The notes under the pieces: generated by a model
The model's input: only the letters and a program-made list of their open reading frames with translations
What the model was told of the DNA's origin: nothing
Databases searched by the model: none
In this document: piece by piece, positions 1 to 4,394 of the stretch
How positions within the stretch are numbered: position 1 is the first letter of the stretch
Layout of the letters: every line of letters begins with the position of its first letter
Position numbers and translations under genes: made by a program
Assembly (NCBI GenBank): GCA_944392065.1
Contig: CALXVO010000063.1
Location: forward strand, 1-6,790
DNA from: an uncultured Clostridia bacterium
GTDB lineage: Bacteria; Bacillota; Clostridia; TANB77; CAG-508
Length of the DNA: 6,790 nucleotides
Reading direction: 5' to 3'

Positions 1-37
1 ATTAGTAATGAGACATTACAAAGGATTCTTAGAATAA
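1..37 (+). CDS. secY: SecY preprotein translocase subunit, C-terminal tail (partial, cut by window start)
   Basis: Reading from base 2 gives LVMRHYKGFLE followed by TAA at 35-37. The ending MRHYKGFLE matches the short cytosolic C-terminal tail I know from Firmicute SecY proteins, and secY is the usual gene directly upstream of adk in the spc operon, so position and sequence agree. SecY is the membrane channel of the Sec protein-export system, working with SecE, SecG and SecA. Only eleven codons are visible, so no membrane segment can be checked. Another frame (1-126) also happens to be open here, but it has no recognisable content. Confidence 0.85.
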   Translation, partial: LVMRHYKGFLE

Positions 38-100
38 GAAAATTTAGTATTACAATTCACATATTGAAGTTGTTAATACAAACTCAGTTTCAGCTTGATG

Positions 101-150
101 GGACATATGTTTTATATTCTACATAGATTAAAATAGAAAATATATGTACC
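101..150 (+). other. Long imperfect hairpin downstream of secY
   Basis: The arm starting GGACATATGTTTTATATT (101-118) pairs with the arm ending ATATATGTACC (132-150). I count two G-C pairs, a one-base bulge at 148, about eleven consecutive pairs including one G-U, one mismatch (114 with 136), then four more pairs, around a 13-base loop. No T tract follows directly, so it is more likely an RNA-stabilising or processing hairpin, or a repeat remnant, than a terminator by itself. Confidence 0.5.
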
Positions 151-193
151 AAATGGAACTATGTATGTAAAATATTATAATTTCCATTTTTTT
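151..193 (+). terminator. Weak terminator-like hairpin with T7 tract
   Basis: AAATGGAA (151-158) pairs perfectly with TTCCATTT (182-189) and the 3' arm runs into seven T residues (187-193). The T tract is right for an intrinsic terminator, but the stem is only eight pairs with two G-C pairs and the loop is 23 bases. It may be a leaky terminator after secY or chance in AT-rich DNA. Confidence 0.3.
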
Positions 194-231
194 GAGAAGA
201 ATAGAATGTGAATTGTAAAAAAAATATGGTA

Positions 232-269
232 ATCAGAGGATAAAATAGTATGTTAATTTTTCCTCTGAT
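232..269 (+). other. Inverted repeat upstream of adk
   Basis: ATCAGAGGA (232-240) is perfectly repeated in inverse orientation as TCCTCTGAT (261-269). Stepping inward past one mismatch, three further A-T pairs form, leaving a 12-base loop. No T tract follows on the + strand. It could be a protein-binding palindrome or an RNA hairpin in the adk leader. Confidence 0.5.
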
Positions 270-387
270 AACTTGCGTAAAAGTATATAACAAAATTAAG
301 TTAATGATAATATAGGAATATAGTTAGAAGAACTTACGAATTAAGAGTCTTTATAACTTACTTTTTCCTAGAAAGGATGAACGTTAA

Positions 388-1050
388 ATGTACATAGTAA
401 TGCTAGGAGCTCCAGGAACTGGAAAGGGAACTATTGGAAAAATATTATCACAGGATTTAAATTTAAGTGCTCTTTCTACTGGAGATATATTTAGAGAACA
501 AATAAATAAAAGAACAGTGCTTGGAAAGAAAATACAAAGTTACATAGAAAGTGGAAATTTAGTACCTGATGATGTAACTATAGAAACTGTAAAATCAAGA
601 TTATTAGAAGATGATGTAAAAGATGGTGCAATCTTAGATGGATTTCCAAGAACGGTTGCACAAGCAGAAGCTTTAAGGATATTTTTAAAAGAAAATAGAC
701 CACAAGCTAAAAGAGTGGCAATAGAATTAGATGTGCCAGATGATGAAATAATTAGAAGAGTAGTAAATAGATTGATTTGTACAAATAAATCTTGTGGGGC
801 AATATATAACAGAGAAACAAAACCACCAAAACAAGTAGGAATATGTGATATTTGTGGAAGTGAACTAAAAAGAAGAAAAGATGATAACGAAGAAACAGTA
901 ACAAAAAGACTTGGAATTTATCATCAGAATTCAAAAGATTTAATAGATTTTTATAGGAAAAATAATGCTCTATATTCAATATATCCAAAAGAACTTGATG
1001 TAGCTGTAAAGAATATAAAAGAATTTTTAGAAGAATACAGAAGGAAGTAA
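388..1050 (+). CDS. adk: Adenylate kinase with zinc-type LID
   Basis: Catalyses ATP + AMP = 2 ADP in the cytoplasm and keeps the adenylate pool balanced. At 220 residues it is of the long bacterial type. The P-loop GAPGTGKGT is at residues 7-15, the AMP-site motif STGDIFR at 30-36, DGFPRT at 84-89, and the LID domain at about 127-165 carries four cysteines (C131, C136, C153, C156), the arrangement of zinc-binding Gram-positive Adks. RKDDNEET (163-170) follows the LID as expected. One oddity is that the first cysteine pair is spaced CX4C (CTNKSC) rather than the common CX2C. The ATG at 388 lies 7 bases after AAGGATG. It follows secY and precedes map, the standard spc-operon order. Identification is secure. 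Confidence 0.97.
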   Translation: MYIVMLGAPGTGKGTIGKILSQDLNLSALSTGDIFREQINKRTVLGKKIQSYIESGNLVPDDVTIETVKSRLLEDDVKDGAILDGFPRTVAQAEALRIFLKENRPQAKRVAIELDVPDDEIIRRVVNRLICTNKSCGAIYNRETKPPKQVGICDICGSELKRRKDDNEETVTKRLGIYHQNSKDLIDFYRKNNALYSIYPKELDVAVKNIKEFLEEYRRK

Positions 1051-1080
1051 TAGTGTGAAAAACAAGTTTTCCACACTATT
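1049..1080 (+). other. Hairpin at the adk stop codon, no T tract
   Basis: AATAGTGTG (1049-1057), beginning inside the adk stop codon, pairs perfectly with CACACTATT (1072-1080). After one A/C mismatch (1058 with 1071), about four more A-T pairs extend the stem. The following bases are GAGACG, so this is not a standard intrinsic terminator. It may protect the adk 3' end or mark an RNA processing point. Confidence 0.55.
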
Positions 1081-1098
1081 GAGACGATTTATATCGCC

Positions 1099-1122
1099 CT
1101 CAAAATTCTAACGAATTTTGAG
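1099..1122 (+). other. Perfect 10-bp hairpin in the adk-map gap
   Basis: CTCAAAATTC (1099-1108) and GAATTTTGAG (1113-1122) form a perfect ten-pair stem with a TAAC loop. A smaller CGAT/ATCG palindrome (1085-1088 with 1093-1096) lies just upstream. There is no T tract. It sits three bases before the first helix of the map leader structure and may be part of the same folded leader. Confidence 0.6.
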
Positions 1123-1125
1123 ATG

Positions 1126-1216
1126 GCTAATTTTAACCTTTTCCATTCTTGCTAATTTTTTAATGATTAGTTATTGAATTACATAAGGTTTAAATTAGCT
1201 CGAATGGAGGTTAAAA
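1126..1216 (+). promoter_or_regulatory. Candidate switch-like map leader sequestering the ribosome-binding site
   Basis: Three long pairings are possible and exclude one another. (i) 1126-1140 with 1185-1199, 14 of 15 bases, leaves the Shine-Dalgarno free. (ii) 1131-1148 with 1202-1216, fifteen pairs with a three-base bulge (1139-1141), buries the Shine-Dalgarno GGAGG (1206-1210) completely. (iii) 1143-1158 with 1192-1207, 14 of 16 bases, covers its first two Gs. The 9-base direct repeat GCTAATTTT (1126-1134 and 1151-1159) creates part of this choice. The layout resembles a translational on/off leader; what would switch it is not visible. I do not recognise a known riboswitch family. Confidence 0.35.
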
Positions 1217-1219
1217 AGT

Positions 1220-1990
1220 GTGGTTACTATAAAATCAGAAAAAGAAATTGAATTAATGAAAGAAGCATGTAAGCTTACAGGCTTAGTATATAAAGAAATT
1301 GAAAAAGTAATTAGGCCAGGTATGTCTACCATGGAACTGGATCGATTTGCAGATAAAATAATTAGAGAAAATGGAGGAATTCCGGCTCAAAAGGGGTATC
1401 CTAGTGGAATAAAAGGAGTACCAGCATTTCCAGCAACCTTATGTATATCAATTAATGATGAAGTTATTCACGGAATACCATCTACTAAGAAAATAATTAG
1501 AGATGGGGATGTGGTAAGTATAGATTTAGTGGTGTATAAGAATGGATTTCATGGAGATGCTGCAAGAACATTTATAGTTGGTAAGGCTACAGAAGAGGCA
1601 AAAAGATTAGTGGATATAACTAAACAAGCTTTTTTTGAGGGAATAAAATATGCAGTTAAAGGAAATCGAATAGGCGATATATCTCACTCTATAGGAGAAT
1701 TTGTTGAAAAAAATGGATATAGTGTTGTAAGAGAATTTCAGGGACATGGAATTGGTAGAGAAATGCATGAAGATCCAGGCATACCAAACTATGGAAAAGC
1801 TGGAAGAGGAATTAGGTTAGAACCCGGTATGACATTGGCAGTAGAGCCAATGGTTATAGCAGGAAAAAGAGATATATGTCAAGATTATGATGGCTGGACA
1901 ATATTAACTCAGGATGGTAGCTTAGCTGCACATTATGAGAACACAATTTTAATTACAGAAAAAGAGCCAGAAATATTGACATTGGTTTAA
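1220..1990 (+). CDS. map: Methionine aminopeptidase, type I
   Basis: Removes the initiator methionine from new proteins as they leave the ribosome; a cytosolic dinuclear metal enzyme. The 256-residue protein has the pita-bread fold pattern with all expected metal ligands: D102 (SIDLV), D113 (HGDAARTF), H176 (GHGIG), E209 (AVEPM) and E240 (HYENT). H84 in INDEVIHGIP is the substrate-site histidine. There is no N-terminal zinc-finger extension, so it is the ordinary short type I form. Translation starts at GTG 1220, nine bases after GGAGG (1206-1210); the GTG at 1218 is out of frame. The leader can fold over this ribosome-binding site (see 1126-1216). The gene lies between adk and infA as in many Firmicutes. 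No KOW-domain gene sits between map and infA, unlike some relatives. Confidence 0.97.
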   Translation: MVTIKSEKEIELMKEACKLTGLVYKEIEKVIRPGMSTMELDRFADKIIRENGGIPAQKGYPSGIKGVPAFPATLCISINDEVIHGIPSTKKIIRDGDVVSIDLVVYKNGFHGDAARTFIVGKATEEAKRLVDITKQAFFEGIKYAVKGNRIGDISHSIGEFVEKNGYSVVREFQGHGIGREMHEDPGIPNYGKAGRGIRLEPGMTLAVEPMVIAGKRDICQDYDGWTILTQDGSLAAHYENTILITEKEPEILTLV

Positions 1991-1998
1991 TTTTGTTA

Positions 1999-2033
1999 TA
2001 TACTATATAAGTGTTTTATTATAAAATAGTATA
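1999..2033 (+). other. AT-only inverted repeat between map and infA
   Basis: TATACTAT (1999-2006) and ATAGTATA (2026-2033) form a perfect eight-pair palindrome with a 19-base loop. It holds one G-C pair, so it is weak as an RNA hairpin. A possible promoter TTGTTA (1993-1998) with TATTAT (2017-2022), 18 bases apart, overlaps it but matches consensus only modestly. Confidence 0.3.
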
Positions 2034-2063
2034 ATTGACTAAAAAAGAAAAATGGAGGTTAAT

Positions 2064-2282
2064 ATGTCAAAAGAGGATGTTATAGAAGTAGAGGGAACAG
2101 TTGTAGAAACATTACCTAATACAACATTTAAAGTTGAACTAGAAAATGGACATCAAATTTTAGCTCATATTTCAGGAAAGTTAAGAATGAATTATATAAA
2201 AATTCTTCCAGGAGATAAAGTAAAAGTAGAATTATCTCCATATGATTTAAATCGCGGTAGAATTACTTGGAGAGCAAAATAA
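2064..2282 (+). CDS. infA: Translation initiation factor IF-1
   Basis: IF-1 binds the A site of the 30S subunit and helps IF-2 and IF-3 choose the initiator tRNA. The product is 72 residues, the exact family length, and is one OB fold: DVIEVEGTVVETLPN (5-19), FKVELENGHQILAHISGK (22-39), then LPGDKVKVELSPYDLNRGRI (48-67), nearly identical to Bacillus IF-1. The start is ATG 2064. An in-frame ATG at 2052 would add MEVN, but that triplet overlaps the Shine-Dalgarno TGGAGG (2053-2058), so the shorter start is right. It is 73 bases after map and 139 before rpmJ. Confidence 0.97.
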   Translation: MSKEDVIEVEGTVVETLPNTTFKVELENGHQILAHISGKLRMNYIKILPGDKVKVELSPYDLNRGRITWRAK

Positions 2283-2329
2283 AAGTATTAACCAACAAAT
2301 ATATAGAAAAATTTTTTTGAGTGAAGGGG

Positions 2330-2404
2330 CTTAAGGTTGAAAGATAATTATAATTTTGATTGCATTAAAGTTTGATTATTTTACAACTATAATTAAGACT
2401 TAAG
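2330..2404 (+). promoter_or_regulatory. Nested palindrome with a perfect -10 box upstream of rpmJ
   Basis: CTTAAG occurs at both ends (about 2330-2335 and 2399-2404), and inside it TAATTATA (2345-2352) pairs perfectly with TATAATTA (2388-2395), giving a two-step stem. The right inner arm contains a perfect TATAAT (2388-2393); the best -35 at 17 bases is TTAAAG (2365-2370), which is poor. It might be a weak promoter under palindrome control, or only an AT-rich hairpin. The rpmJ Shine-Dalgarno AAAGGA follows at 2405-2410. Confidence 0.3.
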
Positions 2405-2421
2405 AAAGGAATGATATAAAA

Positions 2422-2535
2422 ATGAAAGTAAGACCATCAGTAAAAAAAATATGCGAAAAATGTAAAGTTATAAAAAGAAAAGGTGTAATTAGAGTTATTT
2501 GCGAAAACCCTAAACACAAACAAAGACAAGGATAA
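2422..2535 (+). CDS. rpmJ: Large-subunit ribosomal protein L36 (bL36)
   Basis: A 37-codon gene: MKVRPSVKKICEKCKVIKRK, then GVIRVICENPKHKQRQG and TAA at 2533-2535. L36 is a small zinc-binding protein of the 50S subunit lying against 23S rRNA. The ligands C11, C14, C27 and H32 are all present, so this is the zinc-binding (C+) form, and the length is exactly the family norm. The ribosome-binding site AAAGGA (2405-2410) ends 11 bases before the ATG, a slightly long spacing. Its place between infA and rpsM is the standard alpha-operon order. There is no truncation. Confidence 0.97.
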   Translation: MKVRPSVKKICEKCKVIKRKGVIRVICENPKHKQRQG

Positions 2536-2551
2536 TTTGATTTAAGTTAAT

Positions 2552-2625
2552 AACACAAATCAATTGATAAGCGGCTGTAACTGTTAAAATTTGATATTTT
2601 AACAGTTATATATCAGATTTGTGTT
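2552..2625 (+). other. Double-stem hairpin after rpmJ
   Basis: The outer arms AACACAAATC (2552-2561) and GATTTGTGTT (2616-2625) are a perfect ten-pair match. Inside, AACTGTTAAAAT (2579-2590) and ATTTTAACAGTT (2596-2607) form a perfect twelve-pair hairpin with a TTGAT loop, extendable by two or three pairs. The two stems are stacked with an unpaired side of 17 bases (2562-2578). No T tract follows the outer stem. It could act as a processing or 3' stability element between rpmJ and rpsM. Confidence 0.65.
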
Positions 2626-2633
2626 TAATATAT

Positions 2634-2698
2634 TGTTTGAAAACATATTAAAGATTGGCAAAAAGCCAATGCATTTCACCTTTAATAGAGTCCAAACA
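2634..2698 (+). promoter_or_regulatory. Candidate structured leader of rpsM
   Basis: Three nested helices share one axis: TGTTTG (2634-2639) with CAAACA (2693-2698); TATTAAAG (2646-2653) with CTTTAATA (2680-2687), perfect; and ATTGGC (2654-2659) with GCCAAT (2665-2670), perfect, AAAAA loop. The left side of the upper two helices is continuous, while the right side has a nine-base bulge (2671-2679). The structure ends 27 bases before the rpsM Shine-Dalgarno (2726-2730), which stays unpaired. Ribosomal-protein leaders are often bound by one of the operon's own proteins, but I recognise no known family here. Confidence 0.4.
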
Positions 2699-2741
2699 TC
2701 AAATAAATTTAGAAAAATAAACAGTGGAGGTGCTAAAAATT

Positions 2742-3107
2742 ATGGCTCGTTTAGCAGGAGTTGATTTACCTAGAGAAAAAAGAGTTGAGATTGGTTTAAC
2801 ATACATATATGGTATTGGTCTAACAAGCTCACAAAAAATATTAAAAGCAGCAAACGTAAATCCTGACATAAGAGTTAAAGATTTAACTGATGACCAAGTA
2901 CAAGCAATAAGAAAAGCTATGGATGGTTATAAAGTAGAAGGAGACTTGCGTAGAGAAGTTGCTTTAAATATTAAAAGACTTACAGAAATAGGATGCTATA
3001 GAGGTTTAAGACATAGAAGAGGTTTACCAGTTAGAGGACAAAGAACTAAAACTAATGCTCGTACTAGGAAGGGTCCTAGGAAGCTTGTGAGCAAAAGCAA
3101 AAAGTAA
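2742..3107 (+). CDS. rpsM: Small-subunit ribosomal protein S13 (uS13)
   Basis: S13 sits in the head of the 30S subunit, contacts the P-site tRNA and forms bridges to the 50S subunit. The product is 121 residues, the usual length. It begins MARLAGVDLPREKRV, has the helix-two-turn-helix region YIYGIGLTSSQKIL (21-34), and ends in the basic tail with RGLRHRRGLPVRGQRTKT (87-104) and ARTRKGPRK (106-114), the parts that reach rRNA and tRNA. ATG 2742 is chosen: an in-frame GTG at 2724 would add six residues but lies next to the Shine-Dalgarno GGAGGTG (2726-2732). The structured leader at 2634-2698 precedes it, and an unusually long 393-base gap separates it from rpsK. Confidence 0.97.
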   Translation: MARLAGVDLPREKRVEIGLTYIYGIGLTSSQKILKAANVNPDIRVKDLTDDQVQAIRKAMDGYKVEGDLRREVALNIKRLTEIGCYRGLRHRRGLPVRGQRTKTNARTRKGPRKLVSKSKK

Positions 3108-3230
3108 ATTCAAATTATAAACTGCGTCTAACTGTGTTAGCCATCGCATAATTTTTTTTCGACATACAAAACGTATAGTCTCAAAAAAATTAGCTCGGCT
3201 GCCTTGTTATACTTGTTTCTAATTTGAATT
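3107..3230 (+). repeat. Palindromic intergenic element, copy A
   Basis: A 124-base element bounded by perfect 11-base terminal inverted repeats, AATTCAAATTA (3107-3117, overlapping the last base of the rpsM stop) and TAATTTGAATT (3220-3230). Its core is a hairpin at 3150-3191: nine A-T pairs, a two-by-two internal loop, GAC/GTC, a one-base bulge (3177), ATAC/GTAT and a loop of AAAAC. A smaller CTAAC/GTTAG hairpin (3128-3140) lies on the left. The right part, 3186-3230, is repeated as copy C. No reading frame is open across it. Confidence 0.65.
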
Positions 3231-3234
3231 CAAC

Positions 3235-3337
3235 AAAACAAATTTCAAGCGTCGCATAAAATTTTTTCGATATACAAAAGTATTATCTCAAAAATTTTAG
3301 CTAGCTTTCCTAGCACTACTCGCTTTTGATTTGTTTT
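3235..3337 (+). repeat. Palindromic intergenic element, copy B
   Basis: A 103-base diverged copy of the same design as copy A. The ends pair at 15 of 17 positions (3235-3251 with 3321-3337). The core hairpin 3258-3298 keeps the architecture of copy A: A-T helix, TC/TC internal loop, GAT/ATC in place of GAC/GTC, one-base bulge (3284), ATAC/GTAT, AAAA loop. The C-G pair of copy A is replaced by a T-A pair here, a compensatory change. A further small GCTAG/CTAGC hairpin lies at 3300-3314. The motif TCGCATAA precedes the core in both A and B. Confidence 0.6.
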
Positions 3338-3360
3338 AAAGTTAGAAGAAATAAGCATAT

Positions 3361-3406
3361 CAAAATTAGCTCGGCTGCCTTGTTATACTTGTTTCGAATT
3401 TGAATT
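3361..3406 (+). repeat. Partial copy C (right half of the element)
   Basis: Positions 3362-3406 match 3186-3230 of copy A at 44 of 45 bases, the single difference being G3396 against T3220. The near identity contrasts with the diverged copy B and shows that C is a recent duplication of the right half of A, or the reverse. The left half with the core hairpin is missing. Confidence 0.85.
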
Positions 3407-3418
3407 TCATAAAATGAA

Positions 3419-3456
3419 GAAGCGCATAGAAATTTAATTTTCTTTAAAAGAAAAAT
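3419..3456 (+). repeat. Possible degenerate left half (copy D)
   Basis: GAAGCGCATA, similar to the CAAGCGTCGCATA start of copy B, is followed by an A/T hairpin ATTTTCTT...AAGAAAAAT (3437-3456). Order and spacing suit a decayed left half of the repeat, but the similarity is short and could be chance. It ends 27 bases before the rpsK Shine-Dalgarno. Confidence 0.25.
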
Positions 3457-3500
3457 AACATGCAGAATAAGAATAATTCAAGAAGGAGGAAATATAAAAA

Positions 3501-3896
3501 ATGGCTAAGAATGTAACAAAAAAAGTAACTAGAAGAAGAGATAGAAAAAACATAGAAAAAGGAATGGCTCATATTCATTCTAGTTTTAATAATACAATAG
3601 TTACAATAAGCGATACTCAAGGTAATGTTATATCTTGGGCAAGTGCCGGAGAACTTGGATTTAAGGGTTCAAGAAAGAGTACACCATTTGCAGCAGGAGA
3701 AGCAGCTGAAACAGCAGCTAAAGCAGCAATGGAACATGGACTAAAATCAGTTGAAGTTTATGTTAAAGGACCAGGTTCTGGACGTGAAGCAGCTATTAGG
3801 TCATTACAATCAGCAGGATTAGAGATTAGTAGCATTAAAGATGTAACTCCAATACCACATAATGGTTGTAGACCACCAAAAAGAAGAAGAGTATAA
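3501..3896 (+). CDS. rpsK: Small-subunit ribosomal protein S11 (uS11)
   Basis: S11 lies on the 30S platform and, with S7 and S18, lines the mRNA exit channel. The product is 131 residues, normal for Firmicutes. It has a basic N-terminal extension (VTKKVTRRRDRKN), the core AHIHSSFNNTIVTISD (23-38), the conserved ASAGELGFKGSRKSTPFAA (47-65), and the invariant C-terminal DVTPIPHNGCRPPKRRRV (114-131). Asn121-Gly122 corresponds to the site reported to become isoaspartate in E. coli S11. Translation starts at ATG 3501, eleven bases after a strong AAGGAGG (3483-3489). It is flanked by the two largest gaps in the window, 393 bases before and 498 after, both filled with repeats. Confidence 0.97.
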   Translation: MAKNVTKKVTRRRDRKNIEKGMAHIHSSFNNTIVTISDTQGNVISWASAGELGFKGSRKSTPFAAGEAAETAAKAAMEHGLKSVEVYVKGPGSGREAAIRSLQSAGLEISSIKDVTPIPHNGCRPPKRRRV

Positions 3897-3900
3897 TAAT

Positions 3901-3992
3901 CTAGAAGTTAGAAATTAGAGGCTAGAAGCGAATTTTATAAATTATAAGTTTATGTTTATATTTTAATAAGATTCTAATAATCTAATGTCTAA
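3901..3992. repeat. Heptad TTAGAAN inverted repeat after rpsK
   Basis: Four back-to-back heptads of the form (C/T)TAGA(A/G)(A/G) run from 3901 to 3928: CTAGAAG, TTAGAAA, TTAGAGG, CTAGAAG. The complementary pattern occurs at 3972-3992 as TTCTAAT, AATCTAA, TGTCTAA, so the two halves can pair as an imperfect large hairpin around an AT-rich centre. A closely related repeat lies between rpsD and rpoA (5025-5121). The regularity of the heptads makes chance unlikely. Confidence 0.65.
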
Positions 3993-4035
3993 CTGGAGTT
4001 TATAATATAGAAAATTATGTAATAAAAAATAAAAG

Positions 4036-4367
4036 CAGGTAAGCACTTGAGTAAAGGGTAATCTACTTGCTCATAAGGAAAGGGGACATACCTCGAACCA
4101 AATGAGAAGTGACCCTAGGTAAGAGGTGTGTCCTGAAATAATAAGACAAACAGGTGAACACTTAAGCAAGGGCAATTTACTTACTCATAAGGGGAGGGGA
4201 CATACCTCGAACCAAATGAGAAGTGACCCTAGGTAAGAGGTGTGTCCTGAAATAATAAGAAAAACAGGTGAGCACTTAAGCAAGGATGAATCACTTATTC
4301 ATAAGGGGAGGGGACATACCTCGAACCGAATAAGAAATGACCCTAGGTAAGAGGTGTGTCCCCTGAC
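4036..4367 (+). repeat. Three-copy tandem repeat of 114-base period before rpsD
   Basis: Three head-to-tail units begin with CAGGT at 4036, 4151 and 4265. Positions 4081-4146 are identical to 4195-4260 over 66 bases, and the third copy (from 4309) keeps the 114-base offset with a few changes. That core is 29 of 66 G+C, clearly richer than the surroundings. Each unit has a stem GGACATACCTC with GAGGTGTGTCC, and a second helix that would cross it as a pseudoknot. Every frame has stops within a unit, so it is not a repeat protein. The GGGGACA...TGTCCCC ends of copy 3 recall REP-type palindromes mobilised by Y1 (RAYT) transposases, a tentative analogy only. Confidence 0.9.
4310..4363 (+). other. 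Terminal 13-bp stem of the third tandem unit, in the rpsD leader
   Basis: GGGGACATACCTC (4310-4322) pairs with GAGGTGTGTCCCC (4351-4363) over thirteen pairs including one G-U, the strongest stem in the window. Copies 1 and 2 have the same stem shortened to eleven pairs because their right arm reads TCCTG. It ends 31 bases before the rpsD start and 11 before its ribosome-binding site AAGGAAGGTG (4375-4384), so it is part of the rpsD transcript leader if the operon is read through. No T tract follows. Confidence 0.75.
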
Positions 4368-4394
4368 AATAATTAAGGAAGGTGAAAATTTAAA

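Larger units (their letters stand above)
38..387. other. 350-base secY-adk gap with hairpins, no gene seen
   Basis: No convincing coding sequence is visible on either strand. The stretch is very AT-rich and holds three inverted repeats, listed separately at 101-150, 151-193 and 232-269. A perfect TATAAT lies at 176-181 but has no acceptable -35 box. A weak pair TTGAGA (192-197) and TGTAAA (214-219), 16 bases apart, is the best promoter candidate I can see and is not convincing. The adk ribosome-binding site AAGGATG (374-380) ends the gap. Confidence 0.6.

Noticed and set aside
1..126. Open frame from the window start to TAG at 126 (41 codons)
   Set aside because: It overlaps the recognisable SecY tail in another frame, shows no known motif, and an opening of this length is not rare in the available frames.
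752..988. Antisense open frame of 78 codons opposite adk
   Set aside because: It is a compositional shadow of adk, with low-complexity Leu/Phe-rich translation and no ribosome-binding site noted.
2052..2063. Upstream ATG adding MEVN to IF-1
   Set aside because: This ATG overlaps the Shine-Dalgarno of the ATG at 2064, and the resulting N terminus does not fit the 72-residue family form.
1991..2063. KOW-domain ribosomal-like gene expected in some Firmicutes between map and infA
   Set aside because: The gap is only 73 bases, AT-rich, and contains no reading frame.
2365..2393. Promoter TTAAAG/TATAAT before rpmJ
   Set aside because: The -10 is perfect but the -35 is poor, and such -10 matches are common in sequence this AT-rich; kept only as part of the palindrome entry.
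2724..2741. Upstream GTG adding six residues to S13
   Set aside because: It lies directly beside the ribosome-binding site; the ATG at 2742 gives the conserved MARLAGV start and 121-residue length.
3107..3480. Insertion sequence remnants between rpsM and rpsK
   Set aside because: No transposase coding remnants or target-site duplications are visible, so the copies are described as palindromic repeats only.
4036..4367. CRISPR array or repeat-protein gene in the tandem repeat
   Set aside because: Whole 114-base units repeat without unique spacers, which excludes CRISPR. Although 114 is a multiple of three, the frames examined on both strands meet stops within each unit.
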